Part shown: in pieces, positions 16,177 through 24,137 of the stretch
Layout of the letters: each line of letters opens with the position of its first letter
How positions within the stretch are numbered: the first letter of the stretch is position 1
Assembly (NCBI GenBank): GCA_002389765.1
Contig: DGQM01000014.1
Span: 21,126-85,125 of the forward strand
DNA from: Bacteroidetes bacterium UBA4414
Lineage (GTDB): Bacteria > Bacteroidota > Bacteroidia > Chitinophagales > Chitinophagaceae
Length of the DNA: 64,000 nucleotides
Direction: 5' to 3'
The notes under the pieces: model-generated
Database searches by the model: none
Seen by the model: only the letters and a program-made list of their open reading frames with translations
Told to the model about the DNA's origin: nothing
Translations under genes and position numbers: made by a program

Positions 16177-17061
16177 TTATGCTAAAAAGAAAGAAAGAAT
16201 GGTGAATAGCGCAAAGATGATGCTTGCTATGCCATTGGTATTGGCAAATGCAATGCCTACTTTGCTCAGGTCGTTTGGTTTTACCAATATATGCTGATAA
16301 GTAAGCAGCCCTATAAATACTGTTGCGCCTATCCAGTAAGTGAAATGAAACTCGCCCGCGATGCCTGCATAGATAACAAACAGCGCAGAGAATACATGTA
16401 GTATATTCGATACCATCAGCGCCCTTGCTGTGCCCAATGCCGCAGGTATAGAGTGTAGCTGTTGGCTTTTGTCAAAGTCTTCGTCTTGCAATGCATAGAT
16501 GATATCGAAGCCCGATACCCATGTTAATACTGTTAGTGAAAACAATACAGGCACTAGTTTGAAAACACCCGTTACCGCCAGATAAGAACCTATCGGCGAT
16601 AGCGACAGGCCAATACCCAATACGACGTGGCATAGTGCCGTAAAGCGTTTGGTATAGCTATAGAACAGTATCACAAACAGTGCTATGAACGATAGATAAA
16701 AACAAAGTTCGTTGATGAAGTATGTGGTTGCGACAAACAATGCACTGTTGATAATGGTAAATAGCAGCGCATGTTGCGGCTTGATAATACCTGCTGGTAT
16801 TTCGCGCTTGGCAGTACGTGGGTTTTGTGCATCAAATCTGCGGTCCAGATAGCGATTGAATGCCATGGCCGATGTACGGGCAAATACCATACACAGCAGC
16901 ACTTTCACAAACAAATCCCACGAAAAGCTGTGGCCGTCTTTTACCACAGCCATGCTGAAGCCTATCATAGCAAACGGTAATGCAAATACCGTATGGCTGA
17001 ATTTTATCAGCGATAAGTAGTTCTTTACCTGCTGCCCGAATGTTACGTTTGCTGTTGTCAT
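16177..17061 (-). CDS. UbiA-family polyprenyltransferase (menaquinone biosynthesis candidate)
   Basis: UbiA enzymes join an isoprenoid tail to an aromatic acid within the membrane. The 294-residue protein has about eight membrane helices and both Asp-rich motifs: NRYLDRRFDAQNPRT (first motif) and YALQDEDFDKSQQLHSIP (second). Bacteroidota use menaquinone, so this is more likely the futalosine-route enzyme (MqnP-like, ubiA_other) than ubiquinone UbiA, but the other futalosine genes are not in the window. Its ATG shares one base with the stop of the DUF1573 gene. Confidence 0.88.
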   Translation of the reverse strand: MTTANVTFGQQVKNYLSLIKFSHTVFALPFAMIGFSMAVVKDGHSFSWDLFVKVLLCMVFARTSAMAFNRYLDRRFDAQNPRTAKREIPAGIIKPQHALLFTIINSALFVATTYFINELCFYLSFIALFVILFYSYTKRFTALCHVVLGIGLSLSPIGSYLAVTGVFKLVPVLFSLTVLTWVSGFDIIYALQDEDFDKSQQLHSIPAALGTARALMVSNILHVFSALFVIYAGIAGEFHFTYWIGATVFIGLLTYQHILVKPNDLSKVGIAFANTNGIASIIFALFTILSFFLA

Positions 17062-17570
17062 TATTGCTTTTCTACGTCTACATCAAAACCAATAGAGATA
17101 GATTCCTGCTGGCCGTTTGAATACACCAGTACATTTTTTGCCTGATGGCCCGGACGGTTTTCGCTGTTAAACTCTACCTGTATTTCACCTTCTTGTCCCG
17201 GCATTACCAGGTCTTTAGACCATGATGGGGTAGTGCAACCACAACCTGCAACTACATTATATACCAGTAGCGGTTGGTCTCCTGTGTTTTTGAACTTGAA
17301 TGCGTGCTTCACTTTTTCACCCTCTTTGATGGTACCGAAGTTGTGACGCATTTCTGCAAATTCAATTTTGGTTTTAGGCATGTTCTTTGCTTCGTTCTCC
17401 TTGCGTTGAACTTCGCTCAGTTCAGGGTCGTGGCTGTGTGCACCGCCGTTGCCTATTTTGTATTTATTATATAATGCTGTGCTGCTAACACCGCTCAGTT
17501 CTACCAATGCAATGGTAAATACAGAGAGCGTAAGTACGGTCAGCAAAACTGTTTTTAATTGAGCATTCAT
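17061..17570 (-). CDS. DUF1573 domain protein
   Basis: The 169-residue protein has one N-terminal hydrophobic helix (TVLLTVLTLSVFTIALVELSG), then a charged linker, then a DUF1573 Ig-like domain from about residue 70, with the family pattern FGTIKEGEKVKHAFKFKNTG and VVAGCGCTTPSWSKDL followed by PGQEGEIQVEF. It is probably anchored facing the periplasm. DUF1573 proteins are common in Bacteroidota and lack a settled function. It starts an operon with the UbiA and dapB genes. Confidence 0.88.
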   Translation of the reverse strand: MNAQLKTVLLTVLTLSVFTIALVELSGVSSTALYNKYKIGNGGAHSHDPELSEVQRKENEAKNMPKTKIEFAEMRHNFGTIKEGEKVKHAFKFKNTGDQPLLVYNVVAGCGCTTPSWSKDLVMPGQEGEIQVEFNSENRPGHQAKNVLVYSNGQQESISIGFDVDVEKQ

Positions 17571-17643
17571 ATTCTATCTTATAAATTGTTACTACTAATA
17601 AAATTCAAACCCGGTCAATCCCTTAATCAGATAAATCTCGGTT

Positions 17644-18894
17644 CTAACTGTTTTGTTCCCAAACCTGTGCCAGATGTACCAGTGTTTCCACAGCTTTCTC
17701 CATATCCTGCACGCTTACATATTCCTGTTTGCTGTGTATGCCCATTTCACCTGTAAACAGGTTTGGACAAGGCAGGCCCATGAATGAAAGACGAGAACCA
17801 TCTGTACCACCGCGTACACTCATACGGATGGCATTCATGCCCGCACGTTTATATGCTTCTTCTGCATAGTCCATCACCTGTGGATGATTGTCCAGCACTT
17901 CTTTCATGTTGCGGTATTGTTCTTTTACTACAAACTCAAACGTAGCTCCCGGAAATTCTTTGATGGTTTCTTCAGCAATTCCTTTCAGGCGCTCTTCGTG
18001 TTTGGCAAGCATAGCCGTATCAAAATCGCGGATGATGAATGATACACTTGCTTTTTCCAGCACACCTTCCATATGTACAGGGTGTACAAAGCCTTGCATG
18101 CCCTCAGTTGTTTCAGGGCACCACTCATTACGCGGCAGCTTATCTAGAAATGCCGATGCTGTTTTGATAGCACTCACCATTTTATCCTTCGCATAGCCAG
18201 GGTGTGCACTGATGCCTTGGAAGGTAACCGTTACACCATCTGCACTGAAGGTTTCGCCTTCAAGATGTGCACGCTCGCCGCCATCCAGTGTATAGCCAAA
18301 CTGTGCACCCAGTCTTTTCATATCTACTTTATTTACACCACGTCCTATTTCTTCGTCGGGGGTAAACAGTATACGGATAGCACCATGTGGTATTTCAGGA
18401 TGCTGAATCAGGTATGCCGCAAGATCCATAATAATGGCAACACCAGCTTTGTCGTCTGCACCCAACAAGGTAGTACCACTTGCTGTGATGATATCGTCAC
18501 CAATCCTTTCTTTCAGGTACGGATGCTCTTTTGTCGTAATTACAACGCTGTTATCATCGGGCAATACAATATCGCTGCCATCGTAGTTTTTGTGCAGTAT
18601 CGGTTTAACACCCGCACCACTACAATCTGGTGCTGTATCTACGTGGCTGCAATAGCACAGCACGGGTACATTTTTACTAGTGGTAGCAGGGATGGTTGCA
18701 TATACATATCCATGTTCATCCAGCTCTGCATCTGCAATGCCGATTGCTTTCAGTTCTTCTACCAATATCCTGCTAAGGTCTTTTTGTTTTTCGGTAGATG
18801 GCTGCGATGGAGATGCGGGGTCGCTTTGTGTATCTACCTGCACATAACGCATAAATCTTTCTGCTACCGTATGGTTATAATTAGTTATTGACAT
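17644..18894 (-). CDS. pepT: Peptidase T (tripeptide aminopeptidase), M20 family
   Basis: PepT removes N-terminal residues from tripeptides in the cytoplasm with two zinc ions. The 416-residue product has the family signatures YCSHVDTAPD (first zinc His and Asp), LLGADDKAGVAIIM, FTPDEEIGRG (catalytic Glu) and RGGTDGSRLSFMGLPCPNL, with a final zinc His in MGIHSKQEYVS. A Met ten codons earlier (18924) exists, but it lies at a TAATTTTA box, and the family N-terminus fits the Met at 18894. It is divergent from marC. Confidence 0.95.
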   Translation of the reverse strand: MSITNYNHTVAERFMRYVQVDTQSDPASPSQPSTEKQKDLSRILVEELKAIGIADAELDEHGYVYATIPATTSKNVPVLCYCSHVDTAPDCSGAGVKPILHKNYDGSDIVLPDDNSVVITTKEHPYLKERIGDDIITASGTTLLGADDKAGVAIIMDLAAYLIQHPEIPHGAIRILFTPDEEIGRGVNKVDMKRLGAQFGYTLDGGERAHLEGETFSADGVTVTFQGISAHPGYAKDKMVSAIKTASAFLDKLPRNEWCPETTEGMQGFVHPVHMEGVLEKASVSFIIRDFDTAMLAKHEERLKGIAEETIKEFPGATFEFVVKEQYRNMKEVLDNHPQVMDYAEEAYKRAGMNAIRMSVRGGTDGSRLSFMGLPCPNLFTGEMGIHSKQEYVSVQDMEKAVETLVHLAQVWEQNS

Positions 18895-18960
18895 TTGCCC
18901 GATTTGAAGGCGTAAAATTAGCATTCTGCGCCCAACTTATGGTATCCTTTTTAACTATTG

Positions 18961-18968
18961 TACCTTTG
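18961..18968 (+). promoter_or_regulatory. Bacteroidota -7 box directly before marC
   Basis: TACCTTTG matches TAnnTTTG exactly and ends 4 bp before the marC ATG at 18973. The upstream TTG codon at 18958 overlaps the box and cannot be the start. The transcript would have almost no leader. Confidence 0.7.
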
Positions 18969-18972
18969 CCGC

Positions 18973-19554
18973 ATGACAGGGGCAAATTCATTCAATATTT
19001 CTGAAATATTTACAGTGTCTTTCGCGCTATTTGCCGTGATAGATATGCTGGGTTCTATACCCGTACTGTTGACGCTGAAAAAGAAAATGGGCGATATCAG
19101 TGCCGTACAGGCTACCGCAGTATCGGGCGCATTGATGCTGCTGTTCTTCTTTATAGGCGAGCAGGTGCTCAATTTCATGGGGTTGGATATTCACTCTTTT
19201 GCCATAGCGGGTAGTATCGTAATATTTGTACTGGGGCTGGAAATGGTATTGGGGCTGGAAATATTCCGCTCTGAAAAAGATAATAAATCGGGCAATGTAG
19301 TGCCGATAGCCTTTCCGCTGATAGCGGGTTCGGGTACGCTTACCACTATCATGTCGCTAAAATCAAGCTATCATGCAAGTAATATCCTGATAGCCATATT
19401 TGTGAACCTGATATTTGTATTCATCACACTCAAATCCCTCAATCTATTGGAACGATTGTTGGGCCATTCAGGCATCCTCGTGGTTCGTAAATTCTTTGGG
19501 GTAATACTCTTGGCTATTGCCGTTAAGATGTTCAGAGCTAATCTTGGGGTGTAA
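18973..19554 (+). CDS. MarC family integral membrane protein
   Basis: The 193-residue protein has six hydrophobic segments and the family's features: FAVIDMLGSIPVLLTL, FAIAGSIVIFVLGLEM, and PIAFPLIAGSGTLTTIMSL. MarC proteins are inner-membrane proteins of unsettled function, once wrongly linked to multidrug resistance. The start is chosen at 18973 because a promoter box covers the earlier TTG. It shares a bidirectional terminator with the convergent lipoprotein gene. Confidence 0.9.
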   Translation: MTGANSFNISEIFTVSFALFAVIDMLGSIPVLLTLKKKMGDISAVQATAVSGALMLLFFFIGEQVLNFMGLDIHSFAIAGSIVIFVLGLEMVLGLEIFRSEKDNKSGNVVPIAFPLIAGSGTLTTIMSLKSSYHASNILIAIFVNLIFVFITLKSLNLLERLLGHSGILVVRKFFGVILLAIAVKMFRANLGV

Positions 19555-19565
19555 GCAATTTATAT

Positions 19566-19607
19566 AATTAGAAAAGGGGCATCCGAACAGATGCCCCTTT
19601 TCTAATT
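19566..19607. terminator. Bidirectional terminator between marC and the lipoprotein gene
   Basis: An 18-bp perfect stem, with core AAAAGGGGCATC / GATGCCCCTTTT and a 6-nt loop (CGAACA), serves both convergent genes. Confidence 0.95.
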
Positions 19608-19622
19608 AAACTATGCAGATGC

Positions 19623-20111
19623 TTATTGCTTCTTCATATTATCTACATAGATAGTGCCCTCGGTAATAGTTTTAGTAGCTGTGCCGCTAAATTCTTTGCC
19701 AGAGAAGTTGAATGTACCTTCTATCTTGTTGTTCACTGTGTCGCATACCGTCAGGTTCAGTTCGCCCGATTGTGAGTCATATGTTTTGGTATCATCAGCA
19801 TAGGTCAGCCAAGCATCGCTGAATGAGGTACTTGCATTTTGTTTGCCTGTCTTTGGCAGAAAGTGAAATTCTATCACTGTTTTACCACCTTTAAAACCAT
19901 ATACGTCAATCTCACGGTTGTAAGGTGCTACCCCCAGATTGTATAATGTAGCTTTGGCTGAGTCGAGTGTAATAGAAGTACCGTCTGCCTTAAAGGTAAA
20001 AGTCTTTGTAGTGGGTGTTGGCGTAGGTGTAGGCGTTGTGGTAGTAGTGCTGTCTTTCTTGCAGGCAGCCAGCAATGCTACTGCTGCAATGGCCAATGTA
20101 GATTTCTTCAT
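19623..20111 (-). CDS. Small lipoprotein with a Thr-Pro linker
   Basis: Starting at the Met at 20111 the 162-residue product has a lipoprotein signal (MKKSTLAIAAVALLAAC, then KKD), followed by a low-complexity T/TP linker coded by a short GT-rich repeat, and a beta-rich domain (KTFTFKADGTSITLDSA onward) that ends with FNFSGKEFSGTATKTITEGT. The first residues of a longer reading (from 20144) precede a normal signal peptide and are not credible. It is probably exported to the outer membrane or surface. The domain resembles many Bacteroidota lipoproteins without an assigned role. Confidence 0.8.
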   Translation of the reverse strand: MKKSTLAIAAVALLAACKKDSTTTTTPTPTPTPTTKTFTFKADGTSITLDSAKATLYNLGVAPYNREIDVYGFKGGKTVIEFHFLPKTGKQNASTSFSDAWLTYADDTKTYDSQSGELNLTVCDTVNNKIEGTFNFSGKEFSGTATKTITEGTIYVDNMKKQ

Positions 20112-20200
20112 ACTTAATTGATTGTCTGTTATTTGACAATGCAAAGTTACTTTGGCTATCTGGATGGATATATACGTACTGGCACGGATTTTTTAATGAT

Positions 20201-20226
20201 AAAAGGAGCGAATCACCGCTCCTTTT
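20201..20226. terminator. Bidirectional hairpin terminator of the first GT39-like gene
   Basis: AAAAGGAGCG and CGCTCCTTTT form a 10-bp stem with loop AATCAC. On the minus strand it follows the glycosyltransferase stop at 20239 by 12 bp. Confidence 0.9.
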
Positions 20227-20238
20227 ATACTATTGTTA

Positions 20239-22104
20239 CTAATTGAGTTTCTTTATCCGTATAAATCTCACGAAAGCATTTCTGTCTTTGTGTGTTTGCG
20301 GGTCTTCTTCATTATTGGTTAATGCCAATCTGAAGCTGGCGTCCGTATTTGCTGCTACATCCATTTCGCTAAAATAGGTAGTAAGCTCGGCAGTGGTTTT
20401 TACTTCAGCAATTGTTTGGTCGTTCATCAGTAACTTAAATGCAGCAAATTCATCTTTAGCATCGCTGCCCATTGCTGATATTGAAATGCGATATCTGCCT
20501 TTAGGTAGGGATACTGTTCCAGATGGAGATGTTGGGTTATTGCTCCATACAGCAATTAGCCTTCCCTGGTCGAATCGGGTATCTTCCGGAAAGCTGTTAG
20601 CGGTTATCATCCATGCATTGTGCAGGCTGTCATACGGAGTGTTGTGATAGTATAGCTCTATCCATCCGCCAAAATATGTTTGTTTAACAGCTTGTACATA
20701 TTCTGTTTCCAGTTGGTTGCGCTTATCCTGGTCCAGTGGTTCATATACATGGCCATCAACAAACCAGAATGCCTCTGCTGCCTGTGGCGTTTTTGCCAAT
20801 GGCATTATAGAGTCTACAAATTTCCATTTCTTTTGGTCTATAAATGTGGCCTTGTAATTATATCTGTTGAAGTAGTAGTTGTGCAGCCATCCCCATGTTT
20901 GTTCTACTATAGGATAATGTTCGGGGTTGTGCTCAATGATGTACTGAGTCATTTCTCTGTATTGTGCCTTATTGCGTTCTGTATAGTATTTCTTTACAGC
21001 AATCAGGTCGAAAAGAGAGAATAGTACAAATACGGCTATCAGCACTGTTTTTGCTGCGTTGTTTTTGATGTAGTCTATCCCTGCTGCCAATGCCAGCAGA
21101 TATGCGGATATCAAAGGCGTAGTATAGCGTGGGTGCAGCATTGGTATTACAAATAACGAGCGCACGTACGGCACAAAACAAGTGCCTAATATCCACGTAA
21201 GTATAATAATCAGTGCCGCGGTTTCAGGTTGTGTTATGATTTTCTTTTCTTTATCGTAGTGGGCAAATAATACCCTTGCAGCAAAGAGAAGAATGAATAA
21301 AGTGAGTAGTGGTGTTAATAACCCGCTGTTGCCAAAGTATTCAATAAAATAGTCTTTGATAAATGTGTCCTTAGTTGGTTCTATCCAAAAAGATGAGATG
21401 CTACCGGTGTAGAGTAGAGAAGGTATCCACGGTAGATAGCCCAATACTACGATAGTGCCGCTTAATAAAAAATACTTCAGGTAATTGATACGTGTTTTTG
21501 CATCTGCAAGGAAGAAGAACACCGTAACTACAGCTACCTGGCCAAATAAAAAGAAGATAGAAAAATAATGTGTGTATACCATTATCAGCGAAACAAGGCT
21601 GTATAATAGCGCACCTTTCAGCGTTGGATTTTTTAATAGCTTCACTAACTGCGTATAAGAAATGCAGCTAAGCAAAAAGATGAATATGTAACTGCGCCCA
21701 TCTTGAGAATAGTGGATGCCAAAGAAGTTGATAGTAGCTAATAAGGCTACAATAAGGCCTATCTTTTCATTAAATACTTCCTTGCCCAATCGGTAGGCGG
21801 CATATATAGCTGCAGTGCCTGCAATAGCTGATGGTAGCCTAAGTGTAAATTCATTATAACCAACAACAGACATCCATCCACGCAGAAATATATAGTACAA
21901 TGGCGGATGCTGGTCTGTGGTTTTCAGGTATTCAAACAGCCACTTGAGTGTTCTTTGCGTAGATGCTTCTTCTATTGAGTATAATTCATCCAGCCACAGG
22001 CTTTGATAGTCGATATGCCATAACCTTAGCACAAGTCCTATCAGCATCAGGCTGATGAGAATAATGCGGTTCTGCTTATTTGTTTTAGCTGCTTGTTGGT
22101 CCAT
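20239..22104 (-). CDS. GT39-like polytopic glycosyltransferase, paralogue 1
   Basis: The 621-residue protein begins with an ArnT/PMT-type GT-C membrane domain: HIDYQSLWLDELYSIEEAS carries the acidic motif of the first periplasmic loop, and DQHPPLYYIFLRGW follows; about ten membrane helices run to residue 380. Such enzymes move a sugar from a polyprenyl phosphate carrier to a protein or lipid on the periplasmic side. A soluble C-terminal part ends in a beta-sandwich (GRYRISISAMGS to FVRFIRIKKL) that looks like a carbohydrate-binding module. It lies next to a paralogue of the same plan. Acceptor unknown. Confidence 0.85.
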   Translation of the reverse strand: MDQQAAKTNKQNRIILISLMLIGLVLRLWHIDYQSLWLDELYSIEEASTQRTLKWLFEYLKTTDQHPPLYYIFLRGWMSVVGYNEFTLRLPSAIAGTAAIYAAYRLGKEVFNEKIGLIVALLATINFFGIHYSQDGRSYIFIFLLSCISYTQLVKLLKNPTLKGALLYSLVSLIMVYTHYFSIFFLFGQVAVVTVFFFLADAKTRINYLKYFLLSGTIVVLGYLPWIPSLLYTGSISSFWIEPTKDTFIKDYFIEYFGNSGLLTPLLTLFILLFAARVLFAHYDKEKKIITQPETAALIIILTWILGTCFVPYVRSLFVIPMLHPRYTTPLISAYLLALAAGIDYIKNNAAKTVLIAVFVLFSLFDLIAVKKYYTERNKAQYREMTQYIIEHNPEHYPIVEQTWGWLHNYYFNRYNYKATFIDQKKWKFVDSIMPLAKTPQAAEAFWFVDGHVYEPLDQDKRNQLETEYVQAVKQTYFGGWIELYYHNTPYDSLHNAWMITANSFPEDTRFDQGRLIAVWSNNPTSPSGTVSLPKGRYRISISAMGSDAKDEFAAFKLLMNDQTIAEVKTTAELTTYFSEMDVAANTDASFRLALTNNEEDPQTHKDRNAFVRFIRIKKLN

Positions 22105-22206
22105 AAGGTCTGCAAAATAATAAATATATAAAAAGGTTGATTTGGGATTTTCTGCTAATAATTGCTGAAGGAGAGTTATCTGTGCTTAGTTATGCAGCTA
22201 CAGGTG

Positions 22207-24054
22207 TCATTGCAGCTTTTTTATTCTGATGAAATGTACATATGCATCTCGGTCGGCGTTGTTCGCATGGTCTGCAGCATCGTTAGTAAGTGTTATGCTG
22301 AAGGTAGCAGGTATATCATTGGCTGTGCTCCAATAAAAGGTAGCAATCGTCGTATCGGCTGTAGTTTGTAGGTCTCCCAGTTTTTTACTGTTCAGCGATA
22401 TGGAAAGATTAGGGTAAAGTTCATTCACAACCGTACCGCGTGCTGAAATAATAAACTCATATTTTCCTGCAGACAATCGAGATGGTTTGAATTGCATACT
22501 GCCTTTACGAAGTGCTATTTCATTTTTTTCGGTAACGCTTGCAAAATTGCCTGTGGCAAAATTGCTGTAGTCTATATGTGTAATGCCAAGCCCTGTATCT
22601 GTTTTTAATACATAATATTCTGCCCATGCATCTACATATTGAGCATTGCACAAGCGGGTATAGTATTTTTCTAATTCAGTGCGTTTTGCACTGTCGAGTT
22701 GTTTTTCATGATGGCCACCTATTATCCAGAATTGTTTTATGTTGAAGTATTTGTTTCCTGGAGTAAGAACCGAATCTGCAAAAGCATCTTTTGGTATTTC
22801 TATAATATTAGGCTGTATGCCTGAGGTGTTGAAATAAAACTGTTGCTGTGTGCTCATCTCATCAACTATCAGTGCATTACTGTGATAGTTTTGTGCAACG
22901 TTGCTTATCATCTCCCTGAATTGGGTTTTGGTGACTTTTGTATAATAATCTTTCTTGAAGCCCAAATCAATGAAAGACTCTACAAGTACAAAGCCCACTA
23001 TAGCTACCTGTAGTATTTTATATTTGGTCTGTATGATGCCGTATGATATAGTTATAATTATTGCCGGCAGCACTACAATTGTATACCTGCCATATAGCAT
23101 AGGTAGTGCTGTCAGCGAACGCAAATAGGGTAGCAGGTAAGTAATACTTATCCAGATACTACATATAGTAAGATTTAGCAGTATGGGGTTGTTCTTTAGT
23201 TTTAGGTTGGTTTTCGGTGCAAAGAATACGCTTGCGATAAATATTAGCAGGCATCCGGCAAATACGGGCACCAATAGTTCTGAATTGCCAAAGTATTCGT
23301 GGAAGTATTCTATCACAAATCGATTAGATGGCATGGGTATCCACGTTGTTCGTACTTCTGTAACGGAAGATAAAAACTGAATCCAAGGCGAGAACCCGAT
23401 TGCAACAATTGCTGCACTCAGGAGGAAACGCTTGATGAATAGATATCTGTTTTCTTTTTCTTCATTCAGAAAGAATAGCAGCCCTATCAGCATTTGTGCA
23501 CAAATAACGAATACTGCATAGTAGTGGCAGTAGAGAAGTAGCAAGGTGTATATACCATACCAGATGCTATGCTTTAGTCGCAGTGTTTTCAGCAGGCGTA
23601 TTAGGTAGAGAAAGGAAAGTGCAACAAGCAGGAATGCAAGCATATAATTTCTTGCCTCTTGCGAAAATGAGATTGTATAGTAGTTGAGTGTAGTAATGGC
23701 TGCTGCAATTAGCCCCAGCTTATTGTCTTTTATCTCTCTGCCCAGCAGAAATATTGCCCATATAGATATTATGCCTGCTATAGCAGATACTAAACGGGCT
23801 GCAATACTTGTGTATGCTATGGTTGCAAAAACAGTCCTAAGTAATGTATAGTATAGCGGCGGATGCACATCTGCACCAACTTCTTGCCAATACTTTGTCC
23901 ATGATACAGACGGGTCTGAAAATAACATGGTATGCATTTCATCCAGCCACATGCTTTGATAATCTATATGCCACAGACGTAGCAAGACACCCGCCAGCAG
24001 CAATGTGCTGATGATGAGTATTGTAGTTTTATTAAGCGATTTGTCCTGCGGCAT
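22207..24054 (-). CDS. GT39-like polytopic glycosyltransferase, paralogue 2
   Basis: The 615-residue protein has the same layout as its neighbour: HIDYQSMWLDEMHTMLFSD in the first loop, ADVHPPLYYTLLRTVF, about ten helices, and a C-terminal beta-sandwich (GKYEFIISARGT to YVHFIRIKKLQ). The pair clearly comes from an old tandem duplication, as the two sequences have diverged well outside the key motifs. The 102-bp gap before the first gene has no terminator, so both may be one transcript. The acidic first-loop motif supports activity; donor and acceptor cannot be named. Confidence 0.85.
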   Translation of the reverse strand: MPQDKSLNKTTILIISTLLLAGVLLRLWHIDYQSMWLDEMHTMLFSDPSVSWTKYWQEVGADVHPPLYYTLLRTVFATIAYTSIAARLVSAIAGIISIWAIFLLGREIKDNKLGLIAAAITTLNYYTISFSQEARNYMLAFLLVALSFLYLIRLLKTLRLKHSIWYGIYTLLLLYCHYYAVFVICAQMLIGLLFFLNEEKENRYLFIKRFLLSAAIVAIGFSPWIQFLSSVTEVRTTWIPMPSNRFVIEYFHEYFGNSELLVPVFAGCLLIFIASVFFAPKTNLKLKNNPILLNLTICSIWISITYLLPYLRSLTALPMLYGRYTIVVLPAIIITISYGIIQTKYKILQVAIVGFVLVESFIDLGFKKDYYTKVTKTQFREMISNVAQNYHSNALIVDEMSTQQQFYFNTSGIQPNIIEIPKDAFADSVLTPGNKYFNIKQFWIIGGHHEKQLDSAKRTELEKYYTRLCNAQYVDAWAEYYVLKTDTGLGITHIDYSNFATGNFASVTEKNEIALRKGSMQFKPSRLSAGKYEFIISARGTVVNELYPNLSISLNSKKLGDLQTTADTTIATFYWSTANDIPATFSITLTNDAADHANNADRDAYVHFIRIKKLQ

Positions 24055-24083
24055 TATAGCGTATACAAAATAGTAAATAAATC

Positions 24084-24119
24084 AATAAAGGCCGATGCAA
24101 TGAAACATCGGCCTTTATT
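24084..24119. terminator. Bidirectional terminator after the VWA gene
   Basis: AATAAAGGCCGATG and its complement form a 14-bp stem with an 8-nt loop. It ends transcription of the minus-strand VWA gene before the glycosyltransferase pair. Confidence 0.9.
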
Positions 24120-24137
24120 TGTGGCATTCTCAGTTAG

